64,000 bases of DNA, from contig OY743189.1 in the NCBI GenBank assembly GCA_963555705.1, positions 637,501-701,500 on the forward strand. Reading direction: 5' to 3'. This stretch comes from Ligustrum vulgare. Its lineage: Eukaryota; Streptophyta; Magnoliopsida; Lamiales; Oleaceae. A model generated the notes under the pieces. The model was not told the DNA's origin. It was given only the letters and a program-made list of their open reading frames with translations, and searched no databases. Both the position numbers and the translations under genes were made by a program. Of this stretch, positions 1 to 10,098 are shown piece by piece; the stretch's first letter is position 1, and every line of letters begins with the position of its first letter.

Positions 1-325
1 AATCAAATGCCCCAAAACAATCCATCCATGAACTATAAAGTGAAACTTCTCCTAGTTAAGCACAAGGTTGGCTTCTTCACATCTTTGTAACACCAACTTT
101 AAGTTACCTAAACAATCAGTGAACGAGAACCCAAATACTGAGAAATCATCCATGTATACCTCAATGATATTTTCCACCATGTCAGAAAAGATGGACCCCA
201 TGCACATCTAAAAAGTAAAAAGTACCTGGAGCATTACACAATCTAAATGGCATTCTTCTATTTGCAAAGGTGTCATAAGGACAGGTGAAAGTAGTGGATT
301 AAGCATAGCCCTAAGAATGATACCC
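1..325 (-). pseudogene. Ty3/Gypsy reverse transcriptase fragment (Athila-like)
   Basis: Read on the minus strand, this stretch encodes part of a Ty3/Gypsy reverse transcriptase. The catalytic block VYMDDFSVFG is at about 127-162, with YMDDF at 142-156. Upstream of it is the conserved FANRRMPFRLCNAPGTF block at about 230-275. The YMDD aspartates bind the catalytic metals in the active enzyme. The fragment enters from outside the window and is followed at higher coordinates by plus-oriented LTR-type sequence, so it is a truncated relic of a separate element. Its motif style fits the Athila clade, but the clade assignment is an inference. Confidence 0.8.
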
Positions 326-627
326 AAGATTAGATTGAAAATAATATTTTTGGGGGTGATGCGTCTCACGAGAAGGAAAGTGATATTTGAATAATACTGG
401 TCGGGTTTGAATTAAATGATGATTTTTTTAATTTTTTGCATAAATCTTCACACACGTTCAGCACTTTGCATTGGATTAGTATAAGTTGATTTTAGCAATG
501 CAAATTTGAATTTATTTATGGTTTCAACATAGCAATTCCAATCCTGGGATCAAAGGCAGGTCATCTAATTTGTTTAGGTTAAGCTATATTTTGTTTGAGG
601 ACAAACATATTCTAGTTAGGGGATGTT
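326..627 (+). other. 3' non-coding tail of an Athila-like element, ending in a polypurine tract
   Basis: There is no coding signal here. The stretch ends in a TTGTTTGAGGAC block and a purine-rich AGTTAGGGGATG tract, directly before an LTR start. The same arrangement, with a GAGGAC block, a G-rich tract and then an LTR, is found at 34590-34631 (plus) and at 8837-8880 (minus). I therefore read it as the end of the interior region of a plus-oriented Athila-like element. Confidence 0.55.
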
Positions 628-1045
628 TGATAAGTATATTTTGTACACTTATCTAGATCGTTCATTAAATTAGAGAATTTCTTATTGATTTTGATGAGTT
701 ATGGCTTAAATTCATTATTTTGCTTCTTATGAGAAATTCGATGTCATATGGTGGAATTTGGAAAAGGGAACAAAAAATGGTAAAAATAGATGAAATCTCA
801 AGTATAGGGATCGAAATAAAAACAGTCAAAAGATTATTTGAGGAGGATTAAAGAGTGTTGGAAGCCAATTGGGAGCAAAGGAAAGTCAAATGACTCAAAA
901 AGGAACGAAAAAAGATTAAAATTCACATTCTTAGAAATTTAGAGATCAAATTGCAATTTGGCTACAAAACCATATATCATGCGTGATCCCTTGCTTAAGA
1001 AAGACCTTGGAATGAACCATGTATAGCAAAAAAAAAGGTCTGGGC
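628..1045 (+). mobile_element. Partial Athila-like LTR (5' part)
   Basis: The LTR start TGATAAGTATATTTTGTACA follows the polypurine tract. Its first 25 bases can fold on themselves (GATAAGT.../...ACTTATC), as at the other Athila-like LTR starts in the window. The 3' boundary is not clear. Recognisable LTR sequence fades near 1045, where a reverse-oriented LTR takes over. Confidence 0.5.
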
Positions 1046-1074
1046 AAGGTGCGTAAAATCATAAACTAGTGACC

Positions 1075-1972
1075 AATTAATTCGAGCATTAAAAGCAATA
1101 GTAAAATCAATACATGAAATCAAAACACCAACTTGAGAATTGAAATTAAAACTAGAAAAAATAAATCTACTTCATGAATCCCGATTAACAATTTAGCTAC
1201 TTATATGAATTGAAAGAAAAACATGAATATAACCCGAGTTTGTAAGGAATTGAAGCCAAACATCATCTTGCACCAAGATTCTGCCCAAGCTTTATGATCT
1301 TCACACAAACCCTAGCATTCTCCCCTTTGAATCCCCAAAAGTTTGGATGAATTTGATGGAATTATTTTGGAAGAGATGGAGTTTTTGATCTAGTCTTCGT
1401 GCCTCCAATCTTGTTCTCCCAAATAATTGTTCAAATTAGGTTAAATAAAGAGAATTTTAGGGGGGGATCAGGTTTTCAGGCCTAGTCCGGCCCAATCAGA
1501 ATCACGCGCGACTGCGCGGTAGAAGTTTATGTGGCCGCACGATTAGCGTATTTTCATTCTGTCCATTTAAACAAAGGAATCGCGACCGCGTGATATCAAG
1601 TTATGCAGTGGTGCGGTTATACAAAATTTTTACAATTTCCAACTTATTCGTTTCGTTTAAGTTGTTCCTTTTTTAATTGCGGGGCAGATCCTTCATCATG
1701 TGATAAGGCAATTTGATCCCTGAATTTTTTATTTCTTCTGATTCTCTTCTTTCTTCTTTTGATATATTCAATTCAGCCCTCGAATTTCTTCCATCTTCCA
1801 CTTTAGCTCTAATTTGCACCTCAATTCACATGTATTTGCTTCAATTCTCTTGATTTTTGGGATAAAACATGAAATAATTATAAATAGCAACAACTAAGTA
1901 TAACTTATTCAAGGAAAATAACAAAAAATCCTAATTTTGACAGACAAATAAGTGCATAAAATACACTTATCA
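1075..1972 (-). mobile_element. Athila-like LTR, reverse orientation
   Basis: On the minus strand this LTR starts with TGATAAGTGTATTTTATGCA at 1972 and runs leftwards. It carries decayed versions of the CGGTCGCACG palindromic motif seen in the other LTRs, at 1500-1620. Interior-type 3' non-coding sequence adjoins it at 1973-2465. The far end near 1075 is approximate because no partner copy or TSD was found. Confidence 0.55.
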
Positions 1973-2465
1973 AACCTTGTAAACTAGAATATTTGTTGGT
2001 CTTCGAACAAACTAAAATAAAACATTCAAAACGATTGAATAAAAAATATTATTTAATTGTTAATTTATTTACAATATTTCCTCAGGTTTGAATTAGAAAA
2101 GCACTCTAGAAAAGAAAACTAAACAACATAGAAATTATTTCTACTTATCTTATGCTTGACTTTTCAAGTGTGTGTGAAAAGCCAAAATCAAACACATAAT
2201 TGCATAAAACTATACCTAACATAGTTTGACTTATCATGCATAAGTAAACCCGAATCCCAGGTGGTCAAACAATGATTTCTTTTGATTTTCTTACAACTCT
2301 TAAGCTTTTCTCTCATATCCCGAGGTTCCTTCTGTTCATGTGGTTTCTAAATATTTATTCATAGCATTCTTCCACAAGATGCATTTAGAACAAGATACAA
2401 GCATGCATAACAGAATGACTGGTAATCGATTCCCAATTTCACACCTAAAATTTCCAAAGTTCTAG
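1973..2465 (-). other. 3' non-coding tail of a minus-strand Athila-like element
   Basis: This block is non-coding. It matches in reverse the 3' tails at 34100-34630 (plus) and 8838-9350 (minus). Shared landmarks are the 'ccgaatccca.gtggtcaa' block (about 2250), the 'tctctcatatcccgagg' block (about 2310) and the terminal 'cccaatttcacac' block (about 2433). It is cut at 2465 by the truncated start of the LTR at 2466. Confidence 0.55.
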
Positions 2466-3610
2466 ATGAAGGGCTCAATAAATTTGGGAGAAATCAGAAG
2501 TTCAGGGGCTAAATTGCAACAATCGAAAGTTGGAGGACTTGCTGCACAATTAAAAGATAGGGACCAACTTGTAGCACTTCAAAAGATGAAAATTACATCT
2601 TTCCGTGCGGTCTCACGGTATTACAGAATATCGTACGATTGCACGATATTACAGAATACCGTGCGGTCGCACGATCAATTTCTGGGCCGTCTGGTGGACT
2701 TTGCACGATTTTCAGCATAATACTTCCCCAAGTCACCTAAATTCTGAGGCAACCAATTTATACATGACTTGAGGCACGGAATTAAAGGTTCCCAATTATC
2801 ATATTTCATGCCAAAACGTTGTCAAATTGTTGGGTGATCCATTGAAGGCCAAATTCTAAGATTGAAGAACAAGGATCAAGGAGATTAATGGGGTGACTTC
2901 TATTCATATTTCTTGTGAATTATCTTTAATCATGTTTCTAGGCTAGATTTCTTGTGTTAGGATTATGATGAAGTTTTAATTATTGATTCCATGTTTTGAC
3001 TTATTATTTAATTTACGCAGTTTATGTGTTTGATGCAATTAAATAATGCTTTCATTATTATGCAATTGTTTGGTCAGTTTTTGCGTGATTGCCTTAATGT
3101 TTTTCTATGTTCGAAAGATTAGGAATTCATTAGATGTCATTTAATTGTTACAAAATTCGATAGGGGATAGAAATATACCCCTATGCTTTGTGTCATCCTT
3201 GAGATTGTTCATGGATCCTTTAATACTTTTCTATTTGTTTAATTGTCATAGAAATATAGTCCATTTTCATTTAGAAAAAGGTTTTTATACATCGCTCGAA
3301 AGGGGACTTAAATAATTTTAGGAACATGGATATTCAAAACCCATGAATTGTATTCAAATGATTTGGTCAATATACGGACAATTAGATTAAAATAGATTAA
3401 TAATTCTAACACGCTTGTTTTTTCATAGTTTTAAATCAAGGTTTCTTATTTTATTTAGCTTAGTTTTTAAAACAAGATTCTCAAATTCAAAGCTTTTCTC
3501 GTTCAGGTTAAGGTTAATAGTTTAAAATACAATTTACAACAGTCCTCATGGGATCAATACTTGAACTCACGTCCATTATATTACTTCTGCCTTGTGGTTT
3601 AGCAAACAAG
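2466..3610 (+). mobile_element. Element 1: 5' LTR (5'-truncated)
   Basis: This LTR aligns by eye with 34850-36541, the 3' LTR of the same element. Shared blocks include 'gggctaaattgcaacaatcg', the CGGTCGCACG palindromes at 2605-2680 and the final 'cacttgtggttta'-like end. Compared with the 3' LTR it lacks about the first 200 bases, and it lacks the 485-bp internal duplication seen there. A tRNA-Asp-type PBS follows at 3615, which fixes the orientation and shows this is the 5' LTR. The 84-residue open frame at 2466-2720 has no recognisable domain and is LTR sequence. Confidence 0.75.
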
Positions 3611-3614
3611 TTTT

Positions 3615-3632
3615 TGACACCGCTGTCGGGGA
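3615..3632 (+). other. Element 1: degenerate primer binding site (tRNA-Asp)
   Basis: TGACACCGCTGTCGGGGA matches TGGCGCCGTTGCCGGGGA, the complement of the plant tRNA-Asp 3' end used by Athila elements, at 14 of 18 positions. All four mismatches are transitions, as expected of a decayed copy. Confidence 0.75.
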
Positions 3633-3891
3633 ATGTGATTTAAATTTATTTTTAGATTACTTTCACTAATTCGGACTTTTTACTTGCTTATTTTTGTTTT
3701 TATTATATTCTACGATTTTAATTTCTAGTTTTAGTTTAGTCACTAGTTTCGTTGTTTTTCTTTTAGTTGTGTATGTTATGTTTGAAAAATAGGAATCTTT
3801 TCGAAGTTGACCAGGAAATAGAACGTGTGTTACATCGTAGGTTAACAGAATCCAAAGAGCTAGATAAACAGAAAAACAAAAAGAGGAACAA

Positions 3892-4777
3892 ATGGCAAAC
3901 AATCTGACTTTACCTGGTGTTGAGCCAAAAAAAGAGGGGAATAGACTTGTAGGAGATTTCATGACACCACAAATTGCCCAAAACCAATCAAGCATAGTTT
4001 ATCCACCTTTTGGCCTTGCAAACTTCTAATTAAAGACCAACGTGATAAACATGTTTCCAAATAGACATCAATTCTATGGCAAACCTGATGAAAGTCCACA
4101 TGCACATGTGTCTAAATTTTTAGACATGTGTGAACATTTTAAATATCACGGTGTGTCAAATGACTCCATGACACTTAGGTTATTTCCATACACCTTAAGA
4201 GATAGGGCAATAGATTGGTTAGACTCCATCCTCCTGCAATTATAACAACTTGGAATTATTTGGCCCAAAAATTTTGCACAAAATCATGCCCCCAGCCAAA
4301 GTCGCTAGACTCAGACATGATATAACAATTTTTCAACAACAAGAGTCTGAGTTATTTGATGAAACATGGAACAGGTTTATGCTTAGAAAGTGCCCTCAAC
4401 ATGGACTACCAAAAAATGAGCAGGTAAGGTACTTATACATTGGCTTGCTCCCTCAATACAAAAGTCTTATTGATTCATCATCTAATGGATCAATAACTAC
4501 CCAGAATCTTGATGGAGCACTTGAATTTTTTGATAGAATAGCCAATACCAATGTAATGTGGGCATCTGAGAGAACTATCCTAAAGATACCAGCAGGAGTC
4601 TATGAAGTGGTTAGTGTGTCAGTACTATCTGCAAAAATAGACTCGGTGGTGAATTTCATACAAACCAACCATTCAGTGAAAAATGTAGTAACTGGATACG
4701 AGGAATGTGGGGCTAATCATAGTACATCAAATTGTCCAATTCTAGCTAGTCAAGCTGAACAAGTAGACTATATATAG
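3892..4777 (+). pseudogene. gag: Element 1: Athila-like gag, broken
   Basis: The protein is the capsid/nucleocapsid precursor of an Athila-type Ty3/Gypsy retrotransposon. The likely start is ATG 3892 (MANN...), shared with the gag of Element 2. An in-frame TAA near 4027 interrupts it. A frameshift near 4240-4300 then separates the two long pieces, 4042-4245 and 4250-4777. Recognisable gag blocks are the FLDMCEHFKYHGVS capsid segment, RLFPYTLRDRAIDWL, the ETWNRFMLRKCPQHGLP segment and a final zinc knuckle (ECGANHSTSNC, about 4702-4734) whose first Cys has become Tyr. The match to the Athila gag pattern is strong, and the copy cannot make a full protein. Confidence 0.85.
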
Positions 4778-5401
4778 GGGGGATACCACCAAAATAATCC
4801 ATATTCCAACACTTAAATCTTGGTAGGCGATGTCACCTAACTTTTCATGGAGGGATAATCAAAATGGAATAGCTCAGTGAGGCCCTCCACAGCAGGTAGT
4901 GGAGAAGAAACCTCAACTTGAGGAGATGGTCATGAAATTGATGGAGAGGACTGAGCAGTAGATGAGTGTATGAACCACCTACTCCTTTTCCCCAAAGATT
5001 GAAGGGTTGGAATGAGAAACAAGGAGTAAATGCAATAACTACACTTAGTGGAGTTCAATTGCCTGAGGTTCATGTCTAAAAATCAGTTGAAAAGAAGGAG
5101 GAACATGTTGAGGCACCTGAGAAGCCATCTGATGAGAAGAAAGAGGGGCATGAGGTGAAATTGATAATAAAGCCTCATGAGTCCCCTATCTCATTTCCAC
5201 AAAGGTTGAAAAAGACCAAGGAGGACCATCAGTTTTAACAAATTTCTAGAAATGCTCAGAAAATTGCATATCAATATTCCCTTCATTGATGCAATTAGGA
5301 AAATTCCAAGCTATTCTAAGTTCTTAAAGGACATGATTTCCAAAAAGAGGAAGCTTGAGGAGTTCGAGACAATATCCTAAACCGAGCAATGCTGAACAAT
5401 T
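4778..5401 (+). pseudogene. Element 1: gag C-terminal and gag-protease linker, many stops
   Basis: Short peptides in shifting frames continue the Athila gag-protease linker: NPYSNT and HPNFSW-like blocks (about 4795-4860), TTLSGVQLPEV (about 5040-5075) and PISFPQRLKK (about 5185-5215). The same blocks occur in the minus-strand element at 19223-19800. Multiple stops and frameshifts are present. Confidence 0.7.
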
Positions 5402-5858
5402 TTGAAAAAGCTGAAGCCTCCAAAGCTAAAGGACCCGGGGAGTTTTTCAATACCTTGCATCATAGGAGATTTAAAATTCAACAAAATTTTATGTAAACTT
5501 GGTGCAATTATAAACCTAATGCCCCTATCTATCTATCTACAAGAAACTAGGAATAGGAGACCGCAAACCCACATCACTCATATTACAACTAGCTGATCGC
5601 TGTATCCGACATCCATATGGAATTGTTGAAGATATGCTAGTAAAAGTGGACAAGTTCATTTTTCCAATTGATTTTGTAATTTTGGATATGGAAGAGGACA
5701 ACAAGATGCCTTTAATTCTGGGTCGACCTTTCCTGGCTACTGGAAGATGCTTGATAGATGTGGAAGAAGGGGATGTGATATTTAGAGTAGAAGATGAGCA
5801 TGTCATATTTAACATGGTCCAAACAGAGAATAAGAATCTACTTCTTGAAAAATGCTAA
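5402..5858 (+). pseudogene. Element 1: Athila-like aspartic protease, frameshifted
   Basis: The two pieces encode a retropepsin-type protease domain that would cut the polyprotein. The first piece (5402-5596) reads [16 protein letters not shown] then [15 protein letters not shown]. The second (5634-5858) reads EDMLVKVDKFIFP and then PLILGRPFLATGR. The usual CDLGA active-site Asp is Lys here, so catalysis is lost. The break between the pieces lies in a run of TATC repeats at about 5524-5540. The run has one more 4-base unit than the frame allows, which fits replication slippage. Element 2 retains the Asp (LIDSGARIS) in the equivalent domain. Confidence 0.85.
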
Positions 5859-7367
5859 AGAATAGAGATGGAACCACTACTTCACCAAGGGAATGAGGAG
5901 ATTTTGGGCATAGGGTCAAAGCGAATGACGGGGGGTCAACATCACATTTCATACCACCTTGAGGAAGTTTTTTGAAAAGTCTAGCTCTAGACTTTAAATG
6001 AAGCGCTTGTTGGGAGGCAACCCAACGTTTTAAACCTTCTTCTTTAGTTGATCTCTTTATTTGCTTTTGAGTTATTTATTTGTTTTATAGTTGTTTTGTT
6101 GCTTGACTTTACATTTTAGGAGTACTAGTGTGTTAGAATGCATATATTGACTTGTTATGTGCTTTAAGTATCTCTAGTATTCTATTTTGCATGTTTTAAG
6201 CATTAGGTGTAATTCTTAGCTTTCATTGCATTTCTAATTGTTTAGTTGCTTTGCATTGTATTTTAGGATCACTAGCATGCTTAGAACTCACATTTTAACA
6301 TGTTAATTGTATTGAATATTTCATTACCCCTATTTTACATGTTTTAGCAATTTTAGGATTTACTTGCTTTCTATTTGTTTTACTGTTTATCATCACAACC
6401 TTCAACATGATCATCTAGCTTAGAACATATAGACATAGTTTAGAAGTTGGTTGCATGCATTAGGAGGCACTTAGGGGTCGAAAACTGGATCAAAAACTCA
6501 AAAAGTGAAAATATTGAGGCCACTGTCAGTTTACACCGTGTGGTCGCATGGTCACAAGCTGGACAGATGAAATAGATTGCTTTATAATTTGTAAATCTTT
6601 CATTTTAACCACTTTAAACCAGATCTTCTTCCCCGGAATCATCATACATTGAGTCCCCATCCACTCCCCATTGTTTGTGCATCATCTCAACTCAAATTCA
6701 TGCCTTGCATTGCATCCAAAACATTCAAAAGTTATGGATTCCTACACAATATCACAAAATCATGCATAATCCTTGTGTTCTTTATTCTTTTTGTGAAATG
6801 TGAATCGTGTATGAATGGAGATGGGTTTAGGTTAGTTGAGTGGGGTATTGAATTTTGAATTTATAGGTGAAAATCTTTGGCTTGATTCTTGAATCCAACT
6901 CTATGTTCTATATTGATTTATTCATATGCACATAAGGTGTTTGATTTAATGTCATAATGAATGTTTTGATGAGTTTTTGAAATCTTTTTTAATGATCACC
7001 TTCATCACAAATTATACATCATTTGTGCATCATTCTATCATTGTTTAAACTTATTTAAACCATGAAACTCAACTTGAACATCATTGCAATACATAACACC
7101 TCATTGCAAGGCCACTGCAGGCACCATCACCACAACCCACAATTTCAGCTTCACTGCACCTACTTTGTCAAATCTTTTCATGACACAAATGAACTCCAAA
7201 TGTGATAAATTTTTGATATGTTGTAGACCATGTTATGTAATTTCATATGCCTAGGACATGTTTCAGAACTTTTCACTTTTTTGAGGTAATGTCAAGAGCT
7301 GAAAGCCAGTGGTCGATCATTTATTAAAACTTCCAAAAATTTTCTAAGTCCCAGTTTGGGTGTGTTG
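5859..7367 (+). other. Element 1: non-coding region after protease, with conserved hairpin
   Basis: I find no reverse transcriptase or integrase in this 1.5 kb. A conserved hairpin follows the protease (GTTGGG-AGGCAA-CCCAAC, 6009-6026, preceded by AGCGCT). The rest is AT-rich and non-coding, with one CGGTCGCA motif at about 6540. The short open frame at 6649-6858 has no recognisable domain. The stretch ends where the LTR of Element 2 begins. Confidence 0.6.
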
Positions 7368-8837
7368 TGTTAGTGTAAATCCCGCAAGTGCACGGAATTG
7401 TCGAAAAGTAATAATTGTGATGAGTTGAAAGTTATCGTTCCCACGAGGAATAAGGTCTAGTCATAATTATCAGTTTATTGTCTATCCAATTAAGTGAAAC
7501 AAGAAATAAAAAGATGGTTTGTTTGTATATTCTAACTAAGAAATTGCAATGAATGATAAATAAAATAAATAAAAATGTTGGGGAGTACAATATGAATGAG
7601 AAGCATGTATTGGAATCTGAATCTACTTGTTACTTGTTAATATCTATCTCAATTCAATAATTTTGTAGTTTAAATCATTCATGCGTTTCTTGACAATCGA
7701 TAATTCACATGCAATTAATTTTCTTTTCTAAAACAAATTAAATCTATCCTAAACATGAAACGAATCTATTCCTAGTCCGAATACGATTGTTTAGAACGCA
7801 TTAAATCACACAATTATCCATTAGATTGCACATGCCATAGTGTTATTCCTAACATCTAGTGTTTATGTGTTGATCATGCAATGTTCAAACCTATTGTGAC
7901 TTTTTCAAGACTACAACAAGCAACAATATATTTAATTGGTGGTCAATCAATCAAATAATAAAAATAAAGTATGCAAGATCAATCAAGACAACTCAAGAAA
8001 TACCTAAATTACTCGTTCTTGAATTGAAACAAATAAATAACAAGTTTCATCTTCATCCAATACATAAAAGAGATTAACCTAGCATATTAATTGATGAATA
8101 ATCAATGAAAGAATCAGTAGACATCACCTGATTGAATGCACAAAAGGAATTTGAATTTTTGTATGATTGTATTCTGCCCCTTTTCCACAAAAACTCCACC
8201 ACCAGCCTTTATTTTATTCTTCCAGCCGTCCATTTCTTAATTCCCAGTCGGTGCACTACCTCTCTCAAATTTTAATTGCCCAGCCGAGCACTTCTTTTTA
8301 ATCCACCAAGAAGTCTCCTCTAATTCCACCAATATTGCAATATATGTATATGTTTTCTCCCCAATTCAAACTTTCCATGCACTCATGTAGTGTCCTCTCT
8401 TTTTCCCTAATGCATCAGCCTTCCATGTATAATTGTATTCTGCCCACACTTCTTGTAGCCAAAGGAGTCCTTTTTTAATTAGTCTCCAAGCCCAATTCTA
8501 ATTAGGTGGTAGGTTTTGCATTAAGATCTCAATTTTCCTAAATAATTCAAGTTGGTCATTGAGTCTCTTCAATTTGCAATTAAGTCATTGGCATCTTTGT
8601 TCTTCATTTCGTCCCCCTTCTCGTTTGTGAATTGTTTGCAATTTAGCCCTCGAATTTTGAAGTTCGCCCTTTTTGTACGGTTTTCGTCCATTTTCTTTGT
8701 TTTGCCTCCAAACGCATCCAAAATTCAATTTTTCCTAAAATAAATAAAATCAACACATAATTAGCAATATCATATCCTAAAACACTTACAATTGTCTAAA
8801 TTCAAAGCCAAAATAAGTACGAAAAACGCACTTATCA
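7368..8837 (-). mobile_element. Element 2: 3' LTR (minus strand)
   Basis: On the minus strand this 1470-bp LTR starts at 8837 with TGATAAGTGCG, directly after the G-rich tract AAGTTTGGGGG, and ends near 7368. It aligns with 21012-32910 once the two insertions there are removed. Shared blocks include 'gagttatcgttcccacga' near the inner end and 'ttcatttcgt', 'gcaatttag' and 'tttttgtacggttttcg' further out. The open frame at 8552-8743 is part of the LTR. Confidence 0.8.
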
Positions 8838-9727
8838 AAACCCCCAAACTTAAACTCACGTTTGTCCTCGAATAAGATAGAATAAAACTAATGAATCAAA
8901 ATAGCAAAGCACAAATATTTGTGTCATGTCAACATATTTACCATATGCCTCAATAATCCTAATCAATTTGTACTTCAGCAAGAGTTATGATTAATAAATC
9001 AAAATAATTCTAGTTATCTCATGCCAGATTTTCAAGTGTGTGTATGAATAGCCAATGTGAAACTCTTACTCATGCAATGATATACTTAAAACTGTGTAGC
9101 TCATTATGAAATATCAAGCCCGAATCCCATGTGGTCAACCATATTTATCTAATGATTTCCTTTCAACGCTCATAGATGATCACAACTTACTATTTTTCTC
9201 TCACATCCCCTGGTTTTTATCTATGGTGGTTTCTTAGTATTTTCTTTGCTTTTTCCACACAAGATAGTTAAAATTAGAAATATGCACACACAACAAATCA
9301 AAAATAAGAAATTCCCAATTTCACACCCTTTATTTCCACAGTTATAGTCAACAAAACTTGTACCAAACAAAATTTTCTTTTCATTTTATGGACGACTTTT
9401 TTCTTTCTTTTTTTATCATGTCCTTATCTCTTACCATCTTTGTGCAATTCTTTTCTCATTCGCTTTTTAGGTTGGTGACTCCCAAGCCAGAAGACTTTAG
9501 GTCAGTGACTCCTAAGTCAGACAACTTTAGGGCATCAAATTTGAAAGACCCCTCAGACTTAATTACTCGAGTCACACAGTTGACATCGAAAAGTTAAAGA
9601 TGTTTTATTTTCTTGTGTGTAAGTCCACTCTCTATACTTGCTTTCTAATTTATCCTTGTAGCGAGCTTTAGGGTGGTGACTCCCAAACCAGACGACTTCA
9701 GGGCACCAGGTTTGAAAGACCCTCAGA
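8838..9727 (-). other. Element 2: 3' non-coding region with tandem repeats
   Basis: This region is non-coding. It matches in reverse the tail of Element 1 (33700-34630). It holds two copies of a repeat of about 180 bp: one at about 9470-9600, and a second that starts at about 9655 and is interrupted by the Copia insertion at 9733. Each copy contains 'ggtgactccc', then 'gacgactt.agggca' and 'ctcagacttaattactcgag'. Two related copies occur at 33715-34020. Confidence 0.6.
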
Positions 9728-9732
9728 CTTAA
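9728..9732. repeat. TSD of the Copia element, left copy (CTTAA)
   Basis: CTTAA here and at 17325-17329 brackets the Copia element. The empty site can be read from the uninterrupted repeat copy at 9546-9566, which reads 'cagacttaattactcgagtc'. Confidence 0.9.
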
Positions 9733-10098
9733 TGTAAGGTTTCGATACATACATGCACAGCGGAAATTAAACAAACACGAAACCATAGCCCGGATTAACC
9801 TTGCACTTAGATAGAATTTGTGATTAGAATAATACCTTTAATGAATCTCTAGAATCTGATGTTGTTGTAGTATAGATCTTTACCACAGCCGTCCAATTGT
9901 CCAGCCTCTAATGGTGATCCACACAGCAAGTCACAATCTGGATTATTGTGCTAGCAATCAAGAAAACAACTCTCTATTTTTCTCTACAATAGAGAAGTAC
10001 TTATAGGAATAACCTAAACCTAATTAGGTTAAAAATTGTGGACTTGGGCCAACCCAAGTCCGGCCCAACTAATTGGACTTGGACATATTATTCCAACA
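9733..10098 (-). mobile_element. Copia element: 3' LTR
   Basis: This 366-bp LTR (minus-strand ends TGTTGGAATA...CCTTACA) is nearly identical to 16959-17324. I count about five substitutions and no indel. On the minus strand the polypurine tract AAGTGGGAGAT lies at 10099-10109, directly before this LTR, so this is the 3' copy. Confidence 0.93.
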
